Source of the DNA: Isoetes taiwanensis
Taxonomy: Eukaryota; Streptophyta; Lycopodiopsida; Isoetales; Isoetaceae
Assembly: GCA_021234155.1 (NCBI GenBank)
Contig: JAJEKV010000013.1
Coordinates: 18,991,600-19,055,599 of the forward strand
Reading direction: 5' to 3'
Length of the DNA stretch: 64,000 bases
Made by a program: the position numbers and the translations under genes. This document shows positions 42,361 to 55,847 of the stretch, one piece after another. Every line of letters begins with the position of its first letter. Positions within the stretch are counted from its first letter, which is position 1. Below the pieces are notes generated by a model, which did no database searches, had not been told where the DNA came from, and saw only the letters and a program-made list of their open reading frames with translations.

Positions 42361-44857
42361 TTGACCTGATTGTTTGGGTCCCATCATCCTTCTCCGAAGA
42401 CATTTTCGATCCCGTCAACCTATTTTCCCTTTTCTCGCCATTCACAACCTTCTTTCCGACCCCAATCATCTCTCACATCCACGCCCCTCTTCGTACTTCA
42501 TATCTCCCGGCACACGGCCTCTAATCGATCACCGGACGGATTATCTCCAATGCACTCCTTACAACATTTTCTTTCATGCCTCTAAACCCTCAAGAGCAAA
42601 ACAGCTTCGCCGAATTACAGAACAATAAGGGGATCTTTGCTCCACCACTTTGTGAGTTCACTACATTCGCTCCTGGCCAGAGTGCCTAAAAAATGCTTTC
42701 TTGCACTTCCTCTTCCCCTTATCCTTGGATGGTGAGGTTTCATGAATGCAAACTCAAGCAACTCATTTGTCCCGAGACAACAACCTTTAAGGAGGACAAT
42801 GCAATCAAACAAGACATTTTGACGATGAAGAAACATAATCCACCGACTCACCGGCCATAGCAGAGGTATTGATTCGAACCTTAACTCTCAAATACTCACG
42901 CTTTGAGTTCTTGCCCACGATGCTGTTATTTGCTGGACCAAAAAAGGAAGGAATTGTTTTAGGAATGCATTCGGAACAAATTGTGCACCCTAAATCCATC
43001 CAAATTTCCCATGCCCATCGACCCGCTTCTTATTTTATCATTGAATTTTTGCCTCGAACAAGCGCTTCAACACATTCTTCCTTAAAAATGGCATCTCACT
43101 CATCTGGATTTAGGATCAAATTTCAAAAAATGGTTCCATCAATTTCGATCCTCGCCTTATCCAGCCCCTCGATGTATACATACGTACTTATAACCATCTC
43201 TTTCTATGACTTCTAACCGTATTCTCGGGAGCCCTCGACCGCTTCAAACAATTTTTCTAATTGAGTTCGTCTTCGTAATCTAGACCACAGTTCCTACTGC
43301 CTTCTATGCAATGATTCTGCCAATTCCACTCGGAACTTACCTTCCGGTGACATGTTTGGGACCTAATTTCACCTGCTCCTAAGGTGGAATGGATTGCCTC
43401 CCTCGCTTGTCTCTCGTAGTGCAGGAAGCTGTGGCTGAGTGACGTAAATGTGACACTGCCACGACCAAGAAAATATTTCTGTCAGATGCCTCTAAGCTCG
43501 ACCTCTGCCTCCAACATCGTGGTAATACTAATGGTGGAATTTAAGAGGATCCTAAGAAGACAAATCATTACAGAAATTGCAATGGCCAAATAAGAACCGG
43601 AGGAAAGATTCCAAAAACCGAGGAACGAAGCGCCCGTGGGACCACTCTGATGTATTATGCTAAATATGGTTCGACTACCAAAGGTGTCTTTCAACATATC
43701 TGGACACAAAACCCCGATAAGCACAAACCCCCGTCATACAATACTACAATACCTACAAAACTACGCATTGTGGCAAGAAGGATCAAAGTCCCTGAGGTAA
43801 TACTGACTTACACCCTTCAGGATACAAGTCTTCTGTTACTCCCTTCCTGTGGTAGAAGAGGATTTTTAATTGCCCAAGCCTGGAACCTCAGTGGGAGAAA
43901 GAAATATCTCCCCATAATATGTAAATGGAGAGAGGAATTTATCTCCTATTCTCATGAAAACAGATTTCAAGTCTTGCTAGACTTTTCACCAAACATGTCC
44001 GAAGATGACAATAGTGGGCTCCCCACTCCAAAGGGGAAAGGAAGGACTTTTGACCAGCTGCATGACTCACCTTGATCAAGTGAAACCCAAACTATGTACC
44101 AATGACAGTTCTGAACGCTACTACCACCAACATCTTCACTTGCATGAAGGACCGGATTGCTGGTCTCTTGCGGGCTGACCCTAGCTTCAACCACATATCA
44201 CTATCTTGCTAAATCTGATTCGGTGATTCCCCTTCAAATGTATACTCCCTTTACCTTAAATGTATATAAATATGGTAAATCCAATGTTGATCCGTAAGTA
44301 ATTGTAGAGGAAGCAAGTGGATGCCAGCTCTTCAATCGAGAGCGAGGCCCGTGACAAGGACAACACAAAATGGAAATGAGGTGACAATGAGCAAACTGTA
44401 AGTGATCACAGGTTCCCACAATCTAACTTGCAATCCATGGAGGAGCCGAAATCTAAATCCTTCCCACACAAATTTCCTTCCTGTTGTGTGGGAATTGGAG
44501 TCTGGAAATTCCTTCGACATGCACTTACTTCTCCTACCGAATGTGTAGACATGGTCCAATCAACCTATCAACACCGAATCAATATTGAATCGCCTACAAA
44601 GCTTAAAACAAACTTAGATGCCATGGAATCTTCTCAGCCCAACCTAGCAGATGTGATTATTTCGCATCAGAGGATATTCCACCATGCTCTCTACATGATA
44701 TCTCCAACACATCCTTAAGATCTTGGAAAAAGAAACCAAAGGTGAATCTATCTAAATCCCTCAGTGAAAATCTTCCCCATTTTACCCAGGGTACTCACCT
44801 TATGTTATGAAACTCACCTCATCGGGCTTTGCCCCTTTCTACCGATTCTTCCCTCCA
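42361..44857. other. Unassigned, likely 5' part of the LINE
   Basis: This precedes the LINE endonuclease on the same strand, where ORF1 would lie. Open stretches such as 43650-44075 (+) exist, but I see no ORF1 signature (no CCHC knuckle or DUF4283 motif), so no gene is called. Confidence 0.35.
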
Positions 44858-46957
44858 ATGAGGATATTAACTTGGAATCTTAGAGGGCTAGTAAAGGGCC
44901 AAACCAAAAGGAGGCTTTTATTGCTTCTAGGGAATTCAAGCAGTATTACTATCATGATCCATAATCATAGACTCCAAATTAGAGCTCGCCAATTTGGGGG
45001 GAGTGGATCACTGCATGGCCTCTTGCTATCCCCAGGAAGGCACTGGGGAATTGCTACCTTCTTGGCATAACCAGAAGCTCATCAATACTCACATCACCAT
45101 CCCATCCAAGATGCTTTTGTGTCATTTACATATCAAGGATCAGCCATAAAGGCCTTTATAAACATTTATGCTTCTACCTAATCTCATGAAAGAGAACCCA
45201 GGGTCGATAAGAGGGTGGATGAGTCACAAAGAAAATATTTACGGTCTGATCGGCCATCGGGGACTCTAATACCCCCATAGTGATACATGAAGCTTGGCAA
45301 CAAGATACATGTCCAAAATGAAAGGCACTCTGGGGAGAATTGGCTCATCGATCAAGACCTCATTTACATACCTTCCTCAAATACAAATTTTCTGGAAGTG
45401 TCATGAGGAAAGGAGATCAACTAACTTCGTATGTCGATGATTTATATGCATACTCGCTACTTGGTTAGGACAATCAAGATGTAGGATCAAGACATTGGCA
45501 AGACAATTCTCTTAACTGACGCCTTCTTCATTTTCTAGACATTAAAGACTGGGTTTCCTAGCCCCAAAGGTTAAATACCCTTCAAGTTTACTTCCAGAAA
45601 TCCTTTTGTCAAGATTTTACCTTCTTGCATATTTGTTCTCCTAAGATTGGCCAAAGATCAATTCATGAGGTGAGCTTTTAATGACAAGATGAAGAAGGTT
45701 AAAATTGGGTTAAACAATGGAGCAAAAGGATTTAATTCTAAAAGAGGAAAAAGCTATTAAAACGAAGTCCGGCCGAAATGATTAAAGAGGTCAGATCTCA
45801 CATTGAGCAATAATCCCACTGAGGATGCTTTGTATGTAAAGAGGAATCCCTAGAAAAGTTCTTATGAAACCCTAGAGGCCCACTAAATGAGGTACGCTTA
45901 TTAGGAGCAAGATTAAAATGGTAACCAACACCAGAGAGCTCCAAATTGTTCTTCGAATAGCAAGTAATAGGCAAACTAACAATCACACAATAAATTCAAT
46001 CTACCAAGGAGTTATAATAACGATGAAACCTGAATACACAATTTCTCATAAGCTCCACATCATCTCTTTACAGCAGGTTTGTGAGGAGCAAAAATTCAAG
46101 AGGGTCTTGGATTATTGGTCCTCCAATCGAGTCATGAGGATGATTGACTTGACCCCTCGAACTCCCCGAGATATTGAGACCAAAAAGATGAAACATGGCA
46201 AAAGTCCAAAGAGGAATAGATGTTTCGTAATTTTGTGAATTTCAATAATCATGAAGGAAGATATTGTCCGCCATCCAAGGATTTGAAAGCCAAATCCATC
46301 TTCCTATTTATAATGTAAGTGTGATTTCCTTATTCCCAAAACTCCATTCCCCCTCAAGACTATTAATGAATAGCCTGTTTCTTTACCACCACCTTTGTAT
46401 AAGCCGGTGGCCAAAATCATTATTGGTAGAATTGTAGGTGTATCTCCATTATTAGGTTAAACTTCATTTAATCATTTTCTCACCTGAGCCAGGATCTATC
46501 CCGACAACTCATGAAGAAAATTTCATTGGAACAACAATCAAGCGTGACCAGTGCTTCTAAATCTTCTAGACTTCAGTAGAGATGGACATACATGATTGTA
46601 TTCCCGGGATTTTAGAGAAGTTTCTCCATCACATTGGTGTTCAATCTTTTCACTAATCTCATTACAGTATAAAAATGTTTACTTTTTGTGTTCATCAATG
46701 GAACACCTTATTTTGGTCCAAGAGGATACAGGGCCTCGTCCCTCACTCTATTTAATTAGCTGTCGCCGCTGAAATTCTTACTGCGGCGATGGTGCTAGTT
46801 TATCAAGAAAGAGGCCGAACCATGCCCAAAATGCCCGACCGATAAACACCTCGGCCCATATCCTCCTGGTCAATATGCGTGATGATACCTTTATTATGAC
46901 TAAAGCGTAGAAGAAGCCGCCGGACAATCTGATGGACCGCATCACCAAGTTTGGTGC
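44858..46957 (+). pseudogene. L1-type LINE ORF2, N-terminal part: endonuclease and RT
   Basis: ATG at 44858 opens with MRILTWNLRGLVKGQTKRR, the start of the apurinic-type endonuclease that nicks the target. KAFINIYAST and SHERE follow at about 45155-45195. RT blocks are recognisable across frames: KPVAKIIIGRI (about 46405), the ENFIGTT and LDFSR-like block (46515-46580), FLHHIGVQSF (46623-46650), INGTPYFGP (about 46698) and the active-site block DDTFIMTKA (46881-46907), equivalent to FADD. Stops and shifts occur roughly every 100 bp. The ORF is cut after the active site by an LTR element at about 46958 and resumes after 55848. Confidence 0.8.
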
Positions 46958-48526
46958 TAACCAGAGGGGATTTCGTATCCGGAATGATGGAGTATTGGTA
47001 TTTTTGAAGATTCTTAACCGCTTTTCTCAAGCATATTTGCGATAATTTATATGCTTTAGGGAAATCTGGTATTTTTGTGAAGAACTCCGATAAGAAGAGT
47101 AACTGTGATGCTACATGTTTTGAAAGGTCAAGACCTTCCATCATGGAAGTACGGGCAACTTGAATAGGATCAAGACTCAAAAGTGGGACGCCAATATGCC
47201 TATGGAATTATGCAAGGACACGATGAAGAAGCCGTGTAGTGATTAGCGTAACCTGAATTGCAAGCTTTGCATTTTGAAGGTCTTTGGAATGTATTAGGTT
47301 AGATGGCGGTGGGAGGTTTTCCTAAAACCTCACTGCATGCAGGTTTTAGTCCTAGCTGAGTAATACCACATTGCATTCGAAGTATTAGTGAGATATGTTT
47401 GATGCAAAAGATGTGGGATCTAGATACTATGGCACAAAGTTGAGGGAAAGAAGATCATGTATTCAATTTCACAAACTAAGGGTGTGGAATTAGATGATGA
47501 TCTCAGAAGATATGACATGTTTATGAAGCAAGCAAATTATGGAATTTGAATTTATGACTGCTAAAAGAGTGTTCTAAGCAAAGACTAGTGAGGAAGATGA
47601 AGATGATCAGCATTATAAGGGATTGGACGATGTTACAAGAGGCGACATATATGAATAACGGAAACAAACAAGTGGAAGGCGCACGGCAAAGACAATTAAG
47701 GTTGTAGCTGCTTCTAGTTAGAATGCAAGTCACGGAATATGAGGAATTAAATATGTAGAAGTTGAAAGGAAAAATGATAGACTGGAGCCGATGTGGGCAA
47801 ATGGTGAGAAAAACCTAAACGCGACGTTTAAGAAAGGAGATGGAGCAGCAATGATGGAGAGAAGTTGGATTGCGACATTGGCGAAGAGGAGACCAACCGT
47901 GGCATAGGGAGGGGCACTGTGAGGGCAACAACCTATTCTATCCAAATTCAGCCTCAGGTCAATATTAAAGCAGCCTATAAATCAAGATGTGGGAGCACTA
48001 TAAATTGGCCCTTATCTTCAACAACAAGGAAGCATGTGTATAACGTTGAAGAAAATCATGATTTAGGTGACAACACACCTGAAATGATCAAGTAGGTATT
48101 TGAAATTGTTATTTTTCTGGATTTCATTAAGTTCTGAGATGAATGGATGTATTTGAAGGGCATTGTTCCTATTACTATTATGAAGATTCATAGTGGACCA
48201 GCTTGCTTTTATCATTGTCTTTATTGGTTTACTTTTGAATCAAGTTTGTTATATTGCTATTATTTTTGAAGATCTCAATGTTATCAATGTTATAAAAAGA
48301 TACCGGAATATGATGCTCATTTCAGATGGCTTTACAAGTTGCAATTCCTCTTAACAAGCATTGGTCAATTTGGAGTTTAGCATAAGGTGTTGTATGATCC
48401 ATTATGAATTCTTGTTGTGAATGAAGTATACTATCTTGCCGCTGGTTATTGTGTCTGTTATTTGCTCCATGCATCGGGCCAGGAGCCCGTTATTGTTTCT
48501 AGATTTTGTTGACCTATTGTTATATT
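46958..48526 (+). repeat. 5' LTR of the Tat/Athila-like element
   Basis: Aligns with 54276-55847 in order with many indels. The left edge is placed by GGGGATTT(C/G)GTATCC at about 46965. The right edge is placed just before the PBS at 48528. Confidence 0.85.
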
Positions 48527-48527
48527 T

Positions 48528-48545
48528 TGGCGCTTGCCGAGAATC
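48528..48545 (+). other. Primer-binding site, tRNA-Asp type (decayed)
   Basis: TGGCGCTTGCCGAGAA fits the TGGCGCCGTTGCCGGGGA site typical of Tat/Athila elements, with a two-base loss and later changes. Confidence 0.7.
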
Positions 48546-48639
48546 GTCATCGCATGAGTGGAAGAAATTAGAGACGACAAAAGAGGTCAAGACCGAATAA
48601 AGCCGCCAGCCTATAATCGATCCTAACATTCCATGTTTT

Positions 48640-51600
48640 ATACCCGGCCAAATGTGAAGCTCTAAAGGAGGAGAATGACAAGAGGAAAGAGCATCAAAAC
48701 TAAGATCGTGAGCAACGCCTAAGAAGAGAGCATTATCAAGAACCTAATCTTTAGAATCTATCGTAAGTTTGAGTCCTAAAATTGAAATCTAGTTTGGATA
48801 TCAAGAAGGCAACACAACAACCGTACCGTAGTTATAATTCCAAACTCTTCAAGTTCGAGTTTAGTAGTATCTATTTCTTCGATATGCAAGGCGCTCTCAA
48901 AGAACAACAAAGGCAACACTTAATGCCATCCAACATTTTCTCGCCTTTGGCTGTATGGATGCCGACCGCGATGCGCAATCATTTCTAATGCAATCATGGA
49001 AGCGCCAATCGTGAGGATAATGATCAAGAGAAGATGAGGTTTTTCCAAAATGACACTCAAAGATGCATGCTAGTGAGAATGGTACCGCCAATAAATCCAC
49101 CCTGTACTCCTTTCCACACTTTGTGCTGGAGTTAGAAACAGCATTTTGAATGCTTTCGTAATCTGCGGGATATGCTCTCAACGAGGAGTGATGAATTGTC
49201 ATATCAAGTTGTCAGCCAATCCAGAGTTTGCAGAAGTTATATTAATGATTTCAAGATTATGGCAAAGAAAGATCCCAAACCATCCTCGATGAAGACCGGG
49301 GTGGAGATATTTTACAAACGGATTTCCACCTGAGCATTGTTTTATACAAAGGCAAACTCCTCTTAAATTAGAGGATGCCATAAAGATTGCTTCAAAATTG
49401 GAGCATTAAGCTCAACATGGCTCAAGTATTACCAACCCGAGTAGTGATGCCACGTTCTTGGAGGTGCCGCAATTTCCATCACACTGGGTGCGGCATCAAG
49501 TCCTATGGAGCCTTCTTTTCTCTCCTTATGCCGCTCGGGTTTTCCGCAGAAACACATTGATTCCTCGGAGTAATGGATTATAGTAAGTCAGCAATTGGGT
49601 AGCCACCGCATGAATCTCAAACGATTCCAAGAGTGTTTGTCAAGGTGAAAGAGGATTTAGCGAGGCATTGACAAAGCAAATGACTCAATCGGCACTGAAT
49701 TAAGCTCGAGGTGTTGGTCGCTTCCCTCACCTTCAAAAAACGTGAAAGCACACATCCGGGTGTGTAAAGTGCAGCGGATATGGCCACCTCCCCATCGTAT
49801 CGTGCAACTCCGCCTGGTCTCCGTTATAGTCTCTTGTCAAAATTCAGGCGGTGACTCTGAATCATAAGATCAAGATTGTTTCTATTTGAAGAATAGAGTG
49901 CCTGCAAAATGCACTCAATCAACCTATCAAGTGCAACCCATGTATGGAGCTTATAATTCTGCTTTTGCAGATCCTGCGTAAACAATCACAGGTCGAGAGG
50001 GCGGCGACATATTCCATTGTACAATGTTATCGATGTGTGAGATGGGCTTTATGGCCCCATTGTCCTAACCCAAGGAAGTCTCAGGGAATTTCAGCCTATT
50101 TGTGGCATATGCCAACACGTAATGGCACTCCCCGAGAATTGTCCTACGACAAATTGGAGGTCAAGAAGAATATCAAATTTAAGGAGTCAGAAGTGGATTC
50201 GAGCAATCTTTGTGGATATACTAAGACCAACCATACCAAGATATGGTGGAGACAAGACATCAACTATCAAAGAGACGAGAACAAGAATGCTGCCGCTATC
50301 ACCATTATTCCAGTTTAATTTTCAGAACAATGTTCTGACAAGGCTTGTTTCTTCAGACCTCAAGATGATGTAGAAGACCAAGCTTATATTTCTGACCAGC
50401 AAGACATCCCCTCGCCTCGGAATGTAAAGAATATTATTGATGCTGAATTTGCCCTCATGCATTGGAAGGAATCCACACGTAAGAAAAAAACAAGTATAAA
50501 AGGGTTTTGGAAGATGGAATCGCGTAATCAGGCGATTTTTTGAAGGATTGGAGAATCAACATCCACTTTGACTTTGGCCGCTATTACAAGTTGCACCGCA
50601 GGGAAGGCTCTACATCGCCTCAAGGGTCACAAGTGAGGTCGCTAGAATTGAGTTTGGCCTGGCCATTGCATATGAAGTTTCACCATGTATTGCTGACGGA
50701 GATAAATGGCCAATTGATTCGTGAGCGCACTATAGATGGAGGTTCCTAACAACATTATCCTGGAGGGATGTCATGAAGAAATTGAGTCGGGCATTGCCCC
50801 TCGTGGTATTTCATGGTAAGAATGGCGATCAACGATTTTAGTGAGGCCCCCTTGGGGATGATTATTGTGTGCAAAAGTATACGGTATTGGTATTCTATGT
50901 TGATTATGTAATTCATGTGATGACCCATGGAAATTTCACCTTATCCATCTTGCTTTGGACGTTCTTGGTTATTGCAAGCATCTCATGGCAAGCGATTAGC
51001 TCCACTGACTCTAAATTGGAGATGGCAACAATGTGGTTCGAGGCAAGTCTTACTTTCATCCTAATACATTGATGCCTGCTTGCAAAGAACACCCAGGATA
51101 ACGAGTAGTGACAAGGTTCCGATTCAAGTGAAGAAGACCTCGAAGCCTCCGACGAGATATTGATGCCACATATAAAAGGGAGGATTATATGAAGTTGCGA
51201 GGTCTAATCTTATCAAGTCGACACATCAAGTGTTGATCTTCAAGAAATGGCTGTCCGAACGTCACGGTCCCATGTCCCAACCGTGCCAATCTGGCGGTTT
51301 TAACCCGCCAAATTCACCAAATCGCCAGCCTGCCAACCTAAACCGTACAAACCGCGACAAGAAACCAGCAACCTATAGAGAAGCTTTATCGAGCCCAAGA
51401 TTGCAAGATCTGAATTTAGGCATGAGGCGGAACCTAGGATTATCGTAAACCTCATATTGAGGGATGAGAGCGAGATTAACTTTTAAGAGTTCCGATATCT
51501 TTTGCTGGAGTTATAATGGAAATGGTTGGCATTATCCTCAACTTTGTGTTCATCGCATTCCATTGCGGCGAGACGCTATTCCCAGACGCCACAACCTATA

Positions 51601-54270
51601 GAATGAATCCGGCGGCTCGGTCAAAGAAGGAGGAAATTGATAATCTTTAGATGCGAGTTGGCTGAACCAATTGAAACCGCTGAATGGCTATCTCTATAGT
51701 TGTTGTTCAAAAGAATTCAAATTTAGTATGTGATTTCCCGAAACTTAATCATGTCACTGTTAAAGATGGATTCCCTTTATTGCTGCATGGACTCTTTCAG
51801 ATAGATGCGGTCGGTCAGTGTTATTCTTTTCTTGGATGGCTATAGCGGCAATCAAGTTCAAAATAGCACCAAGATAGAGACAAAATCACTTTTGTCACCG
51901 AATCGGGGTCAAGTTGGCTATAAAGTCATGCTCTTCGCTTTATGCAATGCTCCAGCAACCTTTTCAACATTATGACAGCAGCCTTTCAAGATTATTTGAT
52001 TTCATCGAGATTTTTTTGGATGATCAGTTGTTTTTAGCTCTTACAATGACCACTTGAAGAAATTAAGAGCTTGTTTCCTTCGGCGGTGGAATATGGTGCA
52101 TTCCCTCTCTAACCCATTTAAATGTTCTCCCAAAAGTTGTCACATATATATTCTTCTAGTGCATCTGTTCCTCTCTCAGATGGGGCCATGTGAGGACCCC
52201 GAAAAGTCAAGATCAGTGTCAGATTTAAACCTCCCATGACGATCAAAGAATTGCAGTTTCTGCTTTTAGGTTGCATAGAAGTTCTATCTTCGGCCATTAT
52301 ACGCATAAGGCTTGCCATTGACCCCAATTTATTGAAGAAAGTGGCTGAATCACATGTCAAGATGCATTTGGAGGTGTTTCTAAAACAAGCACTAGTTTCT
52401 CGCCTCTATTTGAAATGCCAAGGCTGATAAAGTTTTTCATGTGCATATGCTGATGCACTAATTATGCTTATTGTAAAGTATTCTCTAGCACAAATCAGAT
52501 GTGATAGATGGATGGGACTCCAGATCCTGCTATATTTAGGGCAACTTCTAGTGCTGTGAAAGAAATTGGCTGCACTACCTGAGCGGAAGGCTCCCCGGGT
52601 GGTGGCATGATCTATCTTGCCAATCTCGTAAGTTCTACATTATTCCTTGGGCAAGGAATTTCGGTTTATGGACCACCAAGCCATACTTTGATCCCAAACC
52701 ATGTCGCACGGAAGCGATAACTCCTCGCTGGGTCTTTCTTTGTTGCGGTGAATTTACTAAACAGCATAAGCCGTGAAAGTCAGTTGATGTTACGCACCAC
52801 TTGTCTCGCAATAGCATTCCGAAGGTTCTGGTGTTGAAGATGATCTACCGATGCAAACTCCTTTTCCATGTGGAACAAATTCCTGAAGCTCTTTAACACG
52901 CTGAATATTTGTCAATGTGGAAAATTCGTTCAGCATTTGACTTATGCGTAACTGGCGAAGATTGATGATATCAATCCCCGCCCTACACCTTTGTAATTGT
53001 AGGAACCCTGACGCATTGCCTGAGATGATTCTTAGGGCGGTGTGTCTCTTTACCAAGGCGAGGTGGAAAAATTATAATTGCCGCGTCATGACGCCACCGG
53101 CGGCGCCGCCACGGCAGCCAGTCACAACAGCGTAAGATTTTATGCTGTGTTATTGCGGTATCCCATGCATTGCGCGATGCCGGGCTTCGATGAGTCAAAA
53201 TGTGATCCCGCTAACGCTCTTGAAGACCCACGCAGCGCGGGATACGGCTTTTGCTCTTGCATCCGGTATTGTTCCCGGTTGCCATTTGGCGCGGGGGCAT
53301 CGATTTTATGGGACCTTATTAACCCACTGTTTAAGCAAAGCAGACCCGAAATGTGCACATTCTGTTAGGTGCATCGAATTATGTTGGCAAAGTGGCAGTA
53401 AAGTTTCCAGAGAGGATAATGTTGTCGCCGCCATCATTCTTATATGAAAATATTACCATTCGGACTGGCTGTCCCATTGAAATTGGGTGAGCCATTGCAG
53501 GTAAACACTTCCTAATCAAAGTCATAGCACCTTTAAACAGAGTTATATAATGTGAAGATCGCAGCATCACGCCCATATCATCCACTCCGTAAAATGGGCG
53601 GTGCGGAAAGGACTAAAATGTAACCTTGTGTATGACACGGAAAGATTGCAATGCAAGTAGGAGATTGGGGATGTTTTCTCTTTGAGGCGCTATGGGCGCA
53701 TCTTGATTTGTTTTCATTACAGGATAAACTGTGAGCTACCCATTTCAACTCAAGCTATGGTCGTAGCTAAAGAATCTAACTGGAATTTCAGAGATTCCCT
53801 CATTGAGGTGTAGCCGCTCTCAAAACAAGTTGATTGGGATGGCCGCGATAAATCACGCCATAAGAGCTTGAAAAGTTAGATGAGACTCGCCTACATGCAT
53901 TCAAAGCACGCGAGGTGTTGTTAACAAAGAAAAGCAAAGTATGGCACGACAGGGGATATGAAAAGAAAGAGAGTTTACTATTGGGTGACACAGCTTTAAT
54001 GTATGAGCAAAACACCTGTGGAAGTCCCGGAAGTTTCAAAGAGGATGCAATGGATAGCCTACAGGCATTGTGAGAGAAGTCTTCTTGCAGCGAATGGCTC
54101 GTAACGCTGGGATGATTTGTAAGGGTGATTTTGCCACGCCGAAGTTAATAATGGAGCACGCTTTAAAGCTATATTTTATGAAGAGGAAGATCGACCTATC
54201 TTATAAAATAAGCAAGAATACACCCCACGCATAGTGTTCTTTTCGTGATCTAAGAACAATAGAGGGAGGA
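48640..54270 (+). pseudogene. Tat/Athila-like gag-pol (heavily decayed)
   Basis: Order: knuckle-like KCSGYGHLP (about 49770) and CYRCVRWALWPHC (50023-50065), both degraded; protease not readable; RT with GFPLL (about 51770), FSFLDGYSG-like words (51820-51850), GYKVMLFALCNAPATF (51918-51963, one shift) and the active site FLDDQ (about 52015). The RT/RH connection reads MTIKELQFLLLGCIE (52236). The integrase C-terminus follows: SKVWHDRGYEKKESLLLGDT (about 53933-53992), ALMYEQNT and a final YEEEDRP (about 54178). YKVM(P/L)F(G/A)LCNAPATF and the FEEEDRP end are typical of the Athila/Tat branch. Frameshifts every 50-150 bp make it non-functional. Confidence 0.8.
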
Positions 54271-54275
54271 TAATG

Positions 54276-55847
54276 TGTAGTGGGGATTTGGTATCCGAAT
54301 GATGGAGTATTGTATTTTTTGAAGACTTTAAATCCTGTGTTTTCTTACATATATTTACGTGATAATTTATATGTTTTTAGGGAAATTGGTGCTTTTGTGT
54401 GAAGAACCCTCATAAGAAAGCGCGAGGCAACTTCAGAAGTGCTATTATGTTTGAAGTAAAATAAGACTCGCATCATGAAGAAGCGGCAATCCTTGAATAG
54501 ATCAAGACTCAAAGGACTGGAATGGCAGCATGGAATTGGGTGCAAGGGAGCCGCAGGAAGAAGGTGAAGATTACAAAAATTGAATCGGGCAGCTGTATTT
54601 GAAGGTCTTGGAATGTAGCATTAGTGGCTGTTACGGGGTGGAGGTTTTCTCAAAACCCCTACGCGGGCTGGTGTTTTAGTCCTAGCTATAATACCATTAC
54701 TATGCACCTGAAATATATTAGTGGTGATGTGTTTGATGCAAAAGATGTGGGACGAAGATACCATGGCATTAAAGCTGAGGGAAACAAAGACTGCAGCCTC
54801 AAATAATTCCACAAACTATGGGTGTGGAATTAGATGCAAATGATTCGGGAAGATATGACATGTTTATGAAGCAAGCAAACATGAATCGAATTGAAAGATC
54901 ACAAAAGAAGTGTTCTCTGTACAAAGACTAGTGGAGGAAGATGAAGATGATCACATTATGCAAGGGATTGGACGATGTTACAAGAGGGCGACATATATGA
55001 ATAACGGAAACAAGTCAAAACAAGGGAAGAAGCATCGCGTATTACCTAAGGTTGCATGTTTTAGTGTTAGGAATGCAGCTCAATATGAAAGGGAATTAAA
55101 TATGTAGTTGAAAGCGAAAAATGATGACTTGAGCCGATGGGCAAATGGTGAGAAAACCTAAACGGACAAGTAATAAGAAAAGGAGATGGGATGGCAAATG
55201 ATTGAGAGAGCGGTCATGATTACTATGAAGAGGAGACTCACTGCAGGCAGAGGAGGGTACCGAGGCAATGTACTTATTTTATCCAAATTCACTGCGGGTC
55301 AATATTAGCAGCCATAAATCAAAGATGTGAGCAATTATAATTGTATTCTTATCTTCTTTAACAACAATGTAAGGGGAAGGTATAACAAAGAAGAAAATCA
55401 TGATTTAGGGGACAACACAACTGAAATGATCAAGAAATTGTTATTTTTCTCGATTTTCATGGGTTCGAGATGAAGGATGGGCTTGAAGGCATTGTTCCTT
55501 TACCATGCGAAGATTCATAAGGACCAGCTTGCTTTATCATTGTCTTATCGCTGATTCCTTTGAATCATGCCTCTGTTATATTGCTATTTTGAAGATTCAA
55601 TGTTATCAATGTTATAAAAGAATAAGCTGAAAATATGATGCTCATTTGTGATGGTTTACAAGTTGCAATTCCTCTTAACAAGCATTGTCAATTTGGAGTT
55701 TAGCATGTTGTAAGTTGTATATCCATTGCGAATTCTCATAGAATGAAGTATATTATTCCTTTGCCGCTGGTTATTGCCCGGTTGTTTTACACTTCATGCA
55801 TCGGAGCCCTGGGTTAGTTGTTTCTAGATTTTGTTGGACTCATTATA
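54276..55847 (+). repeat. 3' LTR of the Tat/Athila-like element
   Basis: Starts TGTAGTGGGG right after the polypurine tract (54261-54273) and ends near CATTATAA, matching the end of the 5' LTR. Confidence 0.85.

Larger units (their letters stand above)
46958..55847 (+). mobile_element. Tat/Athila-like LTR retrotransposon nested in the LINE
   Basis: An 8.9-kb element with 1.57-kb LTRs whose matching landmarks run in the same order (AATGATGGAGTATT, TATGACATGTTTATGAAGCA, ATATATGAATAACGGAAACA, GTTTCTAGATTTTGTTG). The PBS is of the tRNA-Asp type, a polypurine tract AGAGGGAGGATAA precedes the 3' LTR, and gag to integrase lie in between. LINE coding sequence lies on both sides in the same orientation and continues logically from RT to thumb/zf-RVT. 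The target duplication could not be fixed because of decay. Confidence 0.88.

Noticed and set aside
47100..47180. Minus-strand 125-codon ORF at 46803-47180
   Set aside because: It spans the LINE/LTR junction and is antisense to both elements, so it is a shadow.
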